NCBI GenBank assembly: GCA_030618505.1
Contig: JAUXDF010000046.1
Coordinates: forward strand, 1-13,673
From: Spongiibacteraceae bacterium
GTDB lineage: Bacteria; Pseudomonadota; Gammaproteobacteria; Pseudomonadales; PIVM01
Length of the DNA: 13,673 bases
Direction of reading: 5' to 3'
The notes beneath the pieces were generated by a model, which did no database searches, had not been told where the DNA came from, and saw only the letters and a program-made list of their open reading frames with translations. The first letter of the stretch is position 1, and each line of letters begins with the position of its first letter. The position numbers were made by a program, and so were the translations under genes. Below, piece by piece: positions 6,826 to 13,673 of the stretch.

Positions 6826-7608
6826 CTAACGCACTATGCCGCGATCAGAGTTTTGCAGGGAGTCAATCATCATTTGAACTTCCGGCTGTTTGGCGGCAAG
6901 CTCCTTAAGCTGAGCAAGGGACTCATCTACCGTCAAACCCTGGCGATAGATAATTTTATAGGCTTTTTTAATAGCCGATATGGCCTCAGGGGAAAAGTCA
7001 CGGCGACGCAGACCTTCGGAGTTAGTGCCTTTGGCCGCTGCAGGGCTACCATTTACCGTCACATAAGCGGGAATATCTTTGCCCACTGCACTGCCCATTC
7101 CGGTAAAACTATAAGCACCAATTTTGCAAAACTGATGCACCAGGGTATAACCACTTAGAATGGCCCAATCACCCACTTCAACATGCCCCGCCAGGGAGGC
7201 ATTATTGACCATAATGGTATGATTACCCACCACGCTATCATGGCCAATATGGGCATAAGCCATAATCAGGTTATGATCACCAATCACCGTAACACCACGA
7301 TCCTGTACCGTACCACGATGAATCGTCACCCCTTCACGGATAACATTATGATCACCAATTTCCAGTCGCGTGTCCTCGCCCTGGTACTTCAAATCAGGGG
7401 TATCTTCACCCACGGAAGAAAACTGGAAAATCCGGTTATTGCAACCAATCCGGGTCGGCCCTTTTAACACCACGTGAGATGCAATCACGCTACCGGGGCC
7501 AATCTCGACACCCGGCCCAATAATGGTCCAGGGGCCAACCTCCACATCCTCAGCAAGCTTTGCTGAGGGATCTATTTTTGCTGCTGGGTCAATTTTTGAA
7601 GTTGGCAT
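6826..7608 (-). CDS. lpxA: Acyl-ACP--UDP-N-acetylglucosamine O-acyltransferase
   Basis: LpxA is the first lipid A enzyme and moves a 3-hydroxyacyl chain from ACP to the 3-OH of UDP-GlcNAc in the cytoplasm. The 260 residues match the family (262 in E. coli). Residues 1-185 are left-handed beta-helix hexapeptide repeats; the rest is the helical C-terminal domain ending DRGIVR. The catalytic His is His123 in AYAHIGHD, with His120, His142 and His158 matching E. coli His122, His144 and His160. Met171 occupies the acyl-chain ruler position that is Gly173 in E. coli and Met169 in P. aeruginosa, which predicts a shorter chain of about ten carbons. The repeat KIDPAA/KIDPSA near the N terminus is two ordinary hexapeptide coils. 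The ATG at 7608 has AGGG a few bases upstream. It follows fabZ by 28 bases. Confidence 0.98.
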   Translation of the reverse strand: MPTSKIDPAAKIDPSAKLAEDVEVGPWTIIGPGVEIGPGSVIASHVVLKGPTRIGCNNRIFQFSSVGEDTPDLKYQGEDTRLEIGDHNVIREGVTIHRGTVQDRGVTVIGDHNLIMAYAHIGHDSVVGNHTIMVNNASLAGHVEVGDWAILSGYTLVHQFCKIGAYSFTGMGSAVGKDIPAYVTVNGSPAAAKGTNSEGLRRRDFSPEAISAIKKAYKIIYRQGLTVDESLAQLKELAAKQPEVQMMIDSLQNSDRGIVR

Positions 7609-7636
7609 AGCGCCCTATCTATCAGGTCTATTAGAA

Positions 7637-8098
7637 TCAGGATTTTACTCGGTCTGCACACAAAATAGTTGCCGATGCGGCAAGTTCGCCATCTACACTC
7701 GCACGAGTTTCAAACTTCCAGATACCACGCTTATCTGACACATAACGTGCTTCCAGAGTAAGTCTATCACCGGGAATAACCTGGCGTTTAAAGCGCAGTT
7801 TATCCGCACCAACAAACAGGTAAATAGACCCATCTGACGGTCGTTTATCCATGGTCTTAAAACCAAGAAGGCCGGCGGCCTGAGCCATCGCCTCAGTAAT
7901 AAGCACGCCGGGCATTACCGGATGCCCGGGGAAATGACCATCAAAAAATGGCTCGTTAACAGTTACATTTTTATAGGCGACAATACGATCACCTAAATGA
8001 AGTTCCGTTACTCGATCAACCAGTAGAAAAGGATAGCGGTGAGGCAGATACTCTCTTATTTCATTTACATCCATCATAATAATCTGTTGCCCAGTCAT
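7637..8098 (-). CDS. fabZ: 3-hydroxyacyl-[acyl-carrier-protein] dehydratase FabZ
   Basis: FabZ is a cytoplasmic hot-dog fold dehydratase that turns 3-hydroxyacyl-ACP into trans-2-enoyl-ACP in fatty acid elongation. It competes with LpxA and LpxD for the same substrates, which is the usual explanation for its place between their genes. The signature is FFDGHFPGHPVMPGVLITEAMAQ (51-73), with catalytic His55 and Glu69. The 153 residues compare with about 146-151 in relatives. The start is not certain: Met8-Met9 (MMDVNEIREYLPH), with the first Met at 8077, matches where Pseudomonas FabZ begins, while the ATG at 8098 has a weak GAGA upstream. I kept the longer form. It lies 33 bases after lpxD; that gap holds a small hairpin listed separately. 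Confidence 0.97.
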   Translation of the reverse strand: MTGQQIIMMDVNEIREYLPHRYPFLLVDRVTELHLGDRIVAYKNVTVNEPFFDGHFPGHPVMPGVLITEAMAQAAGLLGFKTMDKRPSDGSIYLFVGADKLRFKRQVIPGDRLTLEARYVSDKRGIWKFETRASVDGELAASATILCADRVKS

Positions 8099-8110
8099 TG
8101 AATCTCACAC

Positions 8111-8133
8111 GAGCCTACCGGCTCTTTATTTTT
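8111..8133 (+). terminator. Possible plus-strand (antisense) terminator at the lpxD-fabZ junction
   Basis: Read on the plus strand, GAGCC (8111-8115), loop TACC and GGCTC (8120-8124) are followed by TTTATTTTT (8125-8133), overlapping the lpxD stop codon. The polarity is opposite to the operon, so it could stop antisense transcripts. The stem is only five pairs. For the sense message the same sequence is merely a small stem-loop about 13 bases before the fabZ start. Weak call. Confidence 0.3.
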
Positions 8134-9163
8134 ACTTATTCTGCTCTTTCTCCAACTGCCGAAGCCGCTTGCTCAAGCTATCCAGTTGGGAAAATCGCAC
8201 GGCACTTTTGCGCCAGTCACCGGTTTCCATCATCGCGGTACCCGAAGAGTACGAGCCGGCTTGATGAATAGATTTAGTCACCAGAGACATCGCCGTAACA
8301 TGCACTTTATCAGCAATCTGCAAGTGGCCTATAATACCGACAGCCCCGGCAATAGTACAATTCGCACCAATAGTAGTACTACCAGCAACCGCAGTACAAC
8401 CTGCTATGGCGGTATTCTCACCAATGACAACGTTGTGGGCGATCTGTACCTGATTATCAATAATTACCCCATCACCGATCAAGGTATCATCAAGAGCACC
8501 TCGGTCTATGGTGGTGCCGGCGCCTATCTCTACCCGGTTGCCTATACTAACACCGCCAAGCTGAGCAATTTTTACCCAACCCTCACTACCATTTGGGGCA
8601 AAACCAAAACCATCTGCACCAATAACGGCAGCACTGTGAATAACAACCTGCTCGCCAATACAAATACCGTGGTAAACAGTGACATTGGCACACAAACGGC
8701 TGCCCTTGCCAATTACGCTGTTTTCACCAATAACACACGCTGCACCGATAACCACATCAGCGGCTATTGATACGCCATCCTCAATACAGCAATTTGCGCC
8801 GATACTGGCGCTGGCAGCGACGGTCGCTGTCGAAGAAACATAAGCAGAGGGGTGTAAGCCCGGCTTTGACGGTGGCCGGTTGTCAAACAACTGACTGGCT
8901 TTGGCAAACATCAAGTAGGGATTATCGCTGATCAGACAGGCCACAGGGCTCTCAGCAACAAAATTCGGTTTTACCAGCACTGCCCCTGCGCGGGTATTTT
9001 GCAGCTGCTGACGATAACGAGGATTGGCAAAAAAACTTAATTCCAAGGAGGAAGCAGACTGCAAGGTAGCCAAACCACTGAGCAGTACAGAACCGTCACC
9101 TACCCACTCAAGACCCAACTGCTGCGCCAGATCACTCAGTGTATAGCGTCGGTTCTGCGACAT
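8132..9163 (-). CDS. lpxD: UDP-3-O-(3-hydroxyacyl)glucosamine N-acyltransferase
   Basis: LpxD performs the third lipid A step, adding a second 3-hydroxyacyl chain from ACP to the free amine left by LpxC. The 343 residues match the family (341 in E. coli). An N-terminal uridine-binding domain (about 1-100) precedes a left-handed beta-helix of hexapeptide repeats (about 104-300) and a C-terminal helix (KRLRQLEKE). The catalytic His is His243 in VQIAHNVVIG, equivalent to E. coli His239; IGADGFGFAP (181-190) is a family signature. In the acyl-pocket region, VTAMSLVT here aligns with VTGMGMVM in E. coli, so the first Met is kept and the second is Leu. The ATG at 9163 is the last part of an 18-base tandem duplication and has only a poor ribosome site (GTGG). 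The repeat-rich DNA produces a long false reading frame on the other strand. Confidence 0.98.
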   Translation of the reverse strand: MSQNRRYTLSDLAQQLGLEWVGDGSVLLSGLATLQSASSLELSFFANPRYRQQLQNTRAGAVLVKPNFVAESPVACLISDNPYLMFAKASQLFDNRPPSKPGLHPSAYVSSTATVAASASIGANCCIEDGVSIAADVVIGAACVIGENSVIGKGSRLCANVTVYHGICIGEQVVIHSAAVIGADGFGFAPNGSEGWVKIAQLGGVSIGNRVEIGAGTTIDRGALDDTLIGDGVIIDNQVQIAHNVVIGENTAIAGCTAVAGSTTIGANCTIAGAVGIIGHLQIADKVHVTAMSLVTKSIHQAGSYSSGTAMMETGDWRKSAVRFSQLDSLSKRLRQLEKEQNK

Positions 9164-9198
9164 TAGTCTGCATCCACTTATTAGTCTGTGACCACTTA
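9163..9198. repeat. 18-bp tandem duplication spanning skp stop and lpxD start
   Basis: TTAGTCTGCATCCACTTA (9163-9180) is followed directly by TTAGTCTGTGACCACTTA (9181-9198). They agree at 15 of 18 positions, all three differences being one central block (CAT/TGA). On the minus strand the upstream copy begins with the skp stop codon TAA, and the downstream copy ends with the A of the lpxD ATG. The duplication therefore makes up the whole spacer between the two genes. Confidence 0.8.
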
Positions 9199-9711
9199 GC
9201 GGTTTTGGTTAAGCTTATCGGTCACTTTAGGGGTAATGTTATAACTGCTATCAACATGCATTGCAGCCTGGCGATCGAGCAACAAACCAATACCTTCAGT
9301 TTTGATGAGATCAGCCACTATTGCCTTAACCTTGGGAGCCATCTCTCTTAAAAGCTTCTGCTGCAAACCTTTTTCTGATTCTTGCAACTTTTTAGCGACG
9401 TGCTCAAGGTCAGCTCGCTTGGATTGGATTTTTTTCCCTATTTCCTCTTTCTGCTCAGCACTCATCACAGCACTGTCTTTTTTCATCGTTTCGATCATAT
9501 CCTGACCTTCACTTTTTAAAATCTCAAACTGCTTTTTATTGTTTGTATAGTCATCTGAGGCGCGCAACCCTTTTAAGCGCTCCTGCGACTCATCGGTATT
9601 GAGGATAGCTTCCTGCAAACTCAATACGGCAATTTTCCCCTGGGCCATGGCAAAGTTTGACATCAGAATTAATGTTGCTGCCACTATTATTGTTTTGATA
9701 GTTTTATACAC
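9196..9711 (-). CDS. skp: Periplasmic chaperone Skp/OmpH
   Basis: Skp is a trimeric, jellyfish-shaped periplasmic chaperone that holds unfolded outer-membrane proteins after Sec export and delivers them to the BAM complex, whose core BamA is encoded just upstream. A signal peptide (hydrophobic IIVAATLILMSNFA, cut after AMA) is followed by KIAVLSLQEAILN, the conserved first strand and helix, then a long charged coiled-coil tentacle rich in Lys and Glu, and the closing IGLLLDRQAAMHVDSSYNITPKVTDKLN. The start is GTG. Two in-frame GTGs exist, at 9717 and 9711. AGGAG at 9721-9725 lies three bases from the first and nine from the second, so I chose 9711 (171 residues); the longer form adds Met-Ser. 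It follows bamA by roughly 45 bases and is probably co-transcribed. Confidence 0.95.
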   Translation of the reverse strand: MYKTIKTIIVAATLILMSNFAMAQGKIAVLSLQEAILNTDESQERLKGLRASDDYTNNKKQFEILKSEGQDMIETMKKDSAVMSAEQKEEIGKKIQSKRADLEHVAKKLQESEKGLQQKLLREMAPKVKAIVADLIKTEGIGLLLDRQAAMHVDSSYNITPKVTDKLNQNR

Positions 9712-9720
9712 GCTCACAGT

Positions 9721-9725
9721 CTCCT
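9721..9725 (-). promoter_or_regulatory. Ribosome-binding site of skp, deciding between two GTG starts
   Basis: AGGAG on the minus strand within TTTTAGGAGACT. Spacing to the GTG at 9711 is nine bases, acceptable; to the GTG at 9717 it is only three, usually too close. This is one of the clearest Shine-Dalgarno sequences in the window and fits a highly expressed chaperone. Confidence 0.65.
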
Positions 9726-9758
9726 AAAAGATCAATTTATTTAATTTTCTTAGCTTAA

Positions 9759-12359
9759 CTAAAAACCAGTCCCTAAAGAGAACTGGAAATTCTTGCGTTC
9801 GACATATTCGCCATAATGAAACGGTTTTGCCAAACTAAAGGTCAAAGGCCCCATCGCGGTAATCCAAGTCAAACCAACACCCACAGCATAATTCAGATTA
9901 TTGATATCCACTTTACTACATGCAGCCTGCGTCTCGCCACAGTCTGAACCAAATATATTTCCCGCATCGAGAAAGAATGCAGTTCTAACAGAGCGCTGAT
10001 CTTTTATAAACGGCAAAGGAAAGATAATCTCTGCACTACCCTCTACAGATACGTTACCGCCAAAAGGGTCTGGATCACCTCTGAGTGTTCTCGCTTCAAA
10101 CTTGTTGGTGTCTTTGTTTAATACATAAACGTTCTCGCCTTCAGCAATAACCGTGCCGTTACCATCTACCTTCAATGCACGCTTTTCCGTTTCGTATAGT
10201 TTAGCGTTGGTGCTCCTCGGCCCAAGGGTGTTGGATTCATAACCCCTGACCGAACCAAATCCACCACCGTAAAAATGCTTGTAAAAGGGTAGCTCGTCCG
10301 TGCTTCCGTAGCCCTCACCATAACCGAGCTCGGTTCTTAAACGTAGTGTTAAGCTGCGCGTCAAGGGATAGAAAACCTGCCCCTTATAAACCAGCTTGTA
10401 ATATTCAAGGTCACTACCAGGCAAAGCCAGTTCAAATGAAACACTTTGCGATCCGCCTCGAGTGGCCATACGCCCCCGATTAAGGGTAGAGCGAGACCAC
10501 GAGGTAGTTAGGTGGAAGTTATCGTAAATATCACCATGGCGGTCAAGGAAGCCGCTGGAGGCTTCCTGGAATTTATCATCATCTTCGGCCACACCAAACA
10601 CAGGCTCTGGCATTGGAGTTCCCTGCTCTGGCGGCTGTATGACTTGATAAGGGTCATCACCAGCAACCTCCCGGACAACATACTGATCAAGGCCCTCATA
10701 GGGCAAAGGGCTTCCCTTAATTTCCTGTACGGCATAGATACCGGTATTAACTTCGGTATGGGTAAAACCGAGACTAAAGCCCAATCGTTGGATTTCGCTC
10801 AGCGGATAGCCAAAACTCATATTGGCACCCCAGCTATTAGTTCGAAAGCTAGTGATGTTAACCTGTTCTGCATCCACCTTTTTATAAAAAACACTAAATC
10901 CGCGACTAACCCCATCTTCCGTATAATAGGGATTAAGATAACTGACACGATAGTTGGTTTGGTATTTACTGGTGTTAATACCCACACCAATTTGTTTGCC
11001 ACTGCCCAAAAAATTGTTTTGCTGCAGATTGGCACCCAGAATCAGCCCTGAGCCATCGGCATAACCAACACTTGCCCCAATGCTACCCGAGTGCTGTTCC
11101 TCAACCGTGTAATTCACGTCGATTAAATCATCAGCACCCGGCACCTCGGGCGTTGCTACCTGCACACCTTTAAAGAATCCCAGCCGCTCGAGGCGAATTC
11201 TGGATTGCTCTATCTTGTGAGAAGCAGCAGGAGCCCCCTCCATTTGACGCATCTCACGGCGCAAGACTTCATCGATGGTTTTGGTATTACCACGGAAGTT
11301 AATTCTGCGCACATAGGTACGTTTACCCGGATCCACGTAGAATTTTAACGATACGGTCTTTTCCTCATCATTAACGTCGGGAATACCACTGACCTTGGCA
11401 AAGGTATAACCTTCATTTCCCAGACGTTTTGTCAGAATATCCTCGGTACTGCTTATCAGGCGCTGGGAAAAATTTTGACCTTGTCTGACCAGCAAATAAC
11501 GTCTCATTAAAGCCTCATCCAAAATAATATCACCGGAAAGCTCTACTTTCTCGACAGTGTAAATATCACCTTCGGTAACATTAACGGTGATATAAACAGA
11601 GTCTTTATTAGGGCCTATCGCCACCTGCGTTGAATCAATATTAAACTTGATATAACCCCGATCCAGATAAAATGATTCCAGCGTCTCCAGATCACCTTTC
11701 AGTTTTTCCTTGGCATACTTATCATTACCGCTAATAAAGGAAAACAGCCCCGAAGAATGCAGTTCGAACATATCCAGCAGCTCATCAACAGAGTACGCCT
11801 CACTACCAACAATATTGATATGCTTGATCTTCGCCACTGAACCTTCGTTGACGTTGATATTAACGCCCACCCGATTGCGCGGTTGCTCAACCACTTCTGC
11901 TTCAATCTCGGCATCATAGCGCCCTTGGGCAACATATTGACGCTGAAGCTCCAGGCGAATGCCTTCCAGGGTGGCGCGCTTAAACACCTGCCCCTCAGCC
12001 AGACCAGAGCTTTTTAAGCCATCAAGCAAGGCTTCAGTTTCAATCGCTTTGTTGCCATCGATATTAATTTCACTGATGGAGGGGCGTTCTTCAACTATCA
12101 CCACCAACACATCGACGTCTCGACCAATTTGGATATTTTCAAAATTTCCGGTACGAAACAGTGCCCGCATGGCGCGACGCAGGTCACGCTTGTCAATGGT
12201 ATCGTTTACACGAATAGGCAGTGCAGAAAACACTGTCCCAGCAGAAATTCTCTGCAAACCCTCGACGCGAATATCGTCAACAACAAAAGGTTCTGCAAAG
12301 GCCATCGCCGCCCATAACATGCCAAGGCCGACCAATAATATTTTTTTAATTTTTTGCAT
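9759..12359 (-). CDS. bamA: Outer membrane protein assembly factor BamA
   Basis: BamA is the essential Omp85-family core of the BAM complex, folding beta-barrel proteins into the outer membrane. A signal peptide (1-22, cleaved after AFA) is followed by five POTRA domains (about 23-423) that receive substrates and bind BamB-E; P5 carries LRREMRQMEGA (366-376). The 16-strand barrel (about 424-866) has the loop 6 motif VRGYE (704-708), variant of VRGF, and ends in the beta-signal NFQFSLGTGF with terminal Phe. At 866 residues it exceeds E. coli (810). The excess is mainly in an acidic, proline-rich extracellular loop (about 539-614) aligned with E. coli loop 4. Cys807 and Cys814 lie in the following loop 7, whereas E. 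coli has its pair in loop 6. A stop codon directly precedes the ATG; no Shine-Dalgarno is evident, though the start is A-rich. Confidence 0.98.
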   Translation of the reverse strand: MQKIKKILLVGLGMLWAAMAFAEPFVVDDIRVEGLQRISAGTVFSALPIRVNDTIDKRDLRRAMRALFRTGNFENIQIGRDVDVLVVIVEERPSISEINIDGNKAIETEALLDGLKSSGLAEGQVFKRATLEGIRLELQRQYVAQGRYDAEIEAEVVEQPRNRVGVNINVNEGSVAKIKHINIVGSEAYSVDELLDMFELHSSGLFSFISGNDKYAKEKLKGDLETLESFYLDRGYIKFNIDSTQVAIGPNKDSVYITVNVTEGDIYTVEKVELSGDIILDEALMRRYLLVRQGQNFSQRLISSTEDILTKRLGNEGYTFAKVSGIPDVNDEEKTVSLKFYVDPGKRTYVRRINFRGNTKTIDEVLRREMRQMEGAPAASHKIEQSRIRLERLGFFKGVQVATPEVPGADDLIDVNYTVEEQHSGSIGASVGYADGSGLILGANLQQNNFLGSGKQIGVGINTSKYQTNYRVSYLNPYYTEDGVSRGFSVFYKKVDAEQVNITSFRTNSWGANMSFGYPLSEIQRLGFSLGFTHTEVNTGIYAVQEIKGSPLPYEGLDQYVVREVAGDDPYQVIQPPEQGTPMPEPVFGVAEDDDKFQEASSGFLDRHGDIYDNFHLTTSWSRSTLNRGRMATRGGSQSVSFELALPGSDLEYYKLVYKGQVFYPLTRSLTLRLRTELGYGEGYGSTDELPFYKHFYGGGFGSVRGYESNTLGPRSTNAKLYETEKRALKVDGNGTVIAEGENVYVLNKDTNKFEARTLRGDPDPFGGNVSVEGSAEIIFPLPFIKDQRSVRTAFFLDAGNIFGSDCGETQAACSKVDINNLNYAVGVGLTWITAMGPLTFSLAKPFHYGEYVERKNFQFSLGTGF

Positions 12360-12394
12360 CTAAGCCAAATACCCAGCAAACAACTCTTATCACC

Positions 12395-12411
12395 GGCTGC
12401 CCATGGCAACC
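12395..12411 (-). other. Small hairpin in the rseP-bamA gap
   Basis: In the 78-base gap 12360-12437, GGTTGCC (12411-12405), loop ATG and GGCAGCC (12401-12395) form a seven-pair stem with one G-U pair on the minus-strand transcript. No U-run follows, so it is not a terminator; it could affect mRNA processing or bamA translation. I saw no convincing sigma-E promoter (GGAACTT type) in this gap, although bamA has such promoters upstream in E. coli. Confidence 0.3.
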
Positions 12412-12437
12412 CGCATTAATTTTGAACAAAAGATGAA

Positions 12438-13673
12438 TCAAAGCCTGGATATATCGTTATACAAGGCCAGCAGCATTATGCCCATGATAATACTAAACCC
12501 CATCTGATACCCCCACATCTGAATCCGCTCGGAGACCGGGCTGCCTTTTATCAACTCTATGCTATAAAAAAGAAGATGCCCGCCATCCAAAACCGGGATA
12601 GGTAGCAGGTTCAACACTCCCAAGCTAATACTCAATAAAGCCAGAAAGCCGATATAAGACTCAAAACCTGACTTGGCATATTCGCCCGCCACTTTAGCAA
12701 TCGTTATCGGTCCACTCAAGTTTTTTGGTGAAATCATTCCCATCAACATTTTTTTCAGGGAATCGAGGGTAAATAATGTGATTTGGCCTGTTTTCTGTAC
12801 AGCTGGCCACCAGGCAGAGAATAGTGAATACTGATGTTTGCGCAACATGTCTTCAGGCCATTCAGGAGGCTGAACCATCACCCCCACCTGACCATAGGCC
12901 GAACCGTCATCGGCAATTTTTTTCGCCGGTGTCACCGATAAGCTCAGTAATTGCCCATCTCGCTCCAACTCCAGCGCCACCGACTGCAATGGTTTGGTTT
13001 TTATAATATCTACCCACTGCTGCCAACTATCGATCTCAACACCATCGGCCAGCACAATACGATCGGCGGCTTTTAAACCCGCCCGCTCCGCTGGCGAATC
13101 CTTCACCACCTCCTGAATTACCGCCTCAAGCCTGGGGCGGTACAATTTTATCCCCAGCTCAGTGATTAAATCAGGAGCCTCTTTTTCCGAAAGCCACTTT
13201 TCAAGCATCGCTTCACTTTCATAGACAATATCAGAACCGGGATATTTGGTGGAAAACCGAATGCTGCCACTTTCACCTATACGATGAATAAGCTGCATAT
13301 TTAACGCTTGCCAGGTCGGCGTAGCACCACCGTCAACAGCGGTAATTTCCTGACCAACCTCCAGCCCTGCGCGATCAGCAATGGACTCGCTAACGACACC
13401 ATCGATCACCGGCTTAACCCCGGTAACACCCATCACAAAAACAATATAGAAAGCGACAATGGCTAATAAAAAATTAGCAATAGGCCCGGCGCTGACAATG
13501 GCTATACGTGATAGCACCGGCTTGCGATTAAAGGCATAGTCCAGCTCGTCTTCTGCTACCTCCCCTTCACGCTCATCCAGCATTTTGACATAACCACCCA
13601 AAGGAATAGCGGCGATACAAAATTCAGTGCCGTATTTATCTTTGCGTGTATAGATCGGCGTACCAAAACCAAC
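12438..13673 (-). CDS. rseP: Site-2 protease RseP (M50 family), 5' end outside the window
   Basis: RseP is an inner-membrane zinc metalloprotease. After DegS cuts the anti-sigma factor RseA, RseP makes the second, intramembrane cut, releasing sigma-E in response to outer-membrane protein stress; it also clears remnant signal peptides. The window holds 411 codons, reading in-frame to the right edge as VGFGTPIYTRKDKYGTEF then AAIPLGGYVKMLDE. The Leu in PLGGYVKM is a TTG and should not be taken as the start. Compared with E. coli RseP (450 residues), about 39 residues are missing, including the HExxH zinc site. Visible parts are a membrane segment around IANFLLAIVAFYIVFVMGV, two tandem periplasmic PDZ domains (the second with SPAERAGLKAADRIV), NLSGPITIAKVAGEYA, and the third-ligand motif PVLDGGH, with Asp363 of this fragment (E. 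coli Asp402), before the last membrane helix. It ends in TGA at 12438. Confidence 0.98.
   Translation of the reverse strand, partial: VGFGTPIYTRKDKYGTEFCIAAIPLGGYVKMLDEREGEVAEDELDYAFNRKPVLSRIAIVSAGPIANFLLAIVAFYIVFVMGVTGVKPVIDGVVSESIADRAGLEVGQEITAVDGGATPTWQALNMQLIHRIGESGSIRFSTKYPGSDIVYESEAMLEKWLSEKEAPDLITELGIKLYRPRLEAVIQEVVKDSPAERAGLKAADRIVLADGVEIDSWQQWVDIIKTKPLQSVALELERDGQLLSLSVTPAKKIADDGSAYGQVGVMVQPPEWPEDMLRKHQYSLFSAWWPAVQKTGQITLFTLDSLKKMLMGMISPKNLSGPITIAKVAGEYAKSGFESYIGFLALLSISLGVLNLLPIPVLDGGHLLFYSIELIKGSPVSERIQMWGYQMGFSIIMGIMLLALYNDISRL

Noticed and set aside
7555..7605. Repeat KIDPAA/KIDPSA at the LpxA N terminus as a recent duplication
   Set aside because: Codons differ at several synonymous positions and LpxA normally begins with such IDPxA hexapeptide coils.
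8186..8770. 194-codon plus-strand frame antisense to lpxD
   Set aside because: It lies entirely inside lpxD, is dominated by Asn and Thr from the complement of hexapeptide-repeat codons, and has no ribosome site or family resemblance.
10512..11051. 179-codon plus-strand frame antisense to bamA
   Set aside because: It is fully contained in the bamA barrel region and shows no domain, signal or upstream ribosome site; a shadow frame.
12360..12437. Sigma-E promoter upstream of bamA, expected by analogy with E. coli
   Set aside because: No GGAACTT-like -35 with a suitably spaced TCTGA-like -10 is visible in the gap; a promoter further up inside rseP was not ruled out.
13599..13601. TTG as the start codon of rseP
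   Set aside because: The frame continues upstream to the window edge with conserved RseP residues, and this TTG encodes the Leu of PLGGYVKM; the true start lies outside the window.

Overview
The window is a core-chromosome stretch of a gammaproteobacterium. Every gene lies on the minus strand, so transcription runs from high to low coordinates. The order is rseP (5' end cut off by the window), bamA, skp, lpxD, fabZ, lpxA, lpxB, rnhB, dnaE, accA, then the first codons of tilS (cut off at the left edge). This is the envelope-biogenesis, lipid A and replication cluster known from Pseudomonas, Escherichia and relatives. The proteins resemble Pseudomonas as much as Escherichia: LpxA has the Pseudomonas-type acyl-chain ruler residue, and FabZ has the start context MMDVNEIREYLPHRYPF. 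With moderate GC, a free-living, probably marine gammaproteobacterium of the Cellvibrionales/Pseudomonadales type is plausible. That assignment is inference.

Region by region: 12438-13673 is RseP, the site-2 protease of the sigma-E stress pathway. 9759-12359 is BamA, the outer-membrane protein insertase. 9196-9711 is Skp, the periplasmic chaperone that feeds BamA. 5629-9163 holds lpxD, fabZ, lpxA and lpxB. LpxA and LpxD use 3-hydroxyacyl-ACP to acylate UDP-sugar lipid A precursors, FabZ draws on the same 3-hydroxyacyl-ACP pool for fatty acid elongation, and LpxB makes the lipid A disaccharide. 5010-5603 is RNase HII, 1472-4966 is the replicative polymerase DnaE, and 329-1279 is AccA, half of the acetyl-CoA carboxyltransferase that commits carbon to fatty acids. 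Gaps from rseP to accA are 3-78 bases, except 192 bases before accA, so the run looks like one or two co-transcribed units.

The non-standard material is mostly between genes. Between accA and tilS lies a 142-base palindromic element (157-298) with imperfect terminal inverted repeats, a perfect 19-base internal inverted repeat and flanking TAGATA direct repeats; it looks like a non-autonomous mobile element (MITE). Just before the tilS start is a terminator-like hairpin with a UACG loop, placed so close that it may attenuate or cap the tilS transcript. The accA leader holds an 11-base perfect inverted repeat, and the skp/lpxD junction is an 18-base tandem duplication.

Within the proteins, notable points are a long acidic, proline-rich loop and a relocated cysteine pair in BamA, Met171 in LpxA (predicting a short primary acyl chain), and a DnaE clamp-binding motif without the usual glutamine. 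I found no CRISPR array, tRNA, rRNA, complete insertion sequence, phage gene or unfamiliar protein-coding gene. The coding content is ordinary; anything new is in the intergenic elements.
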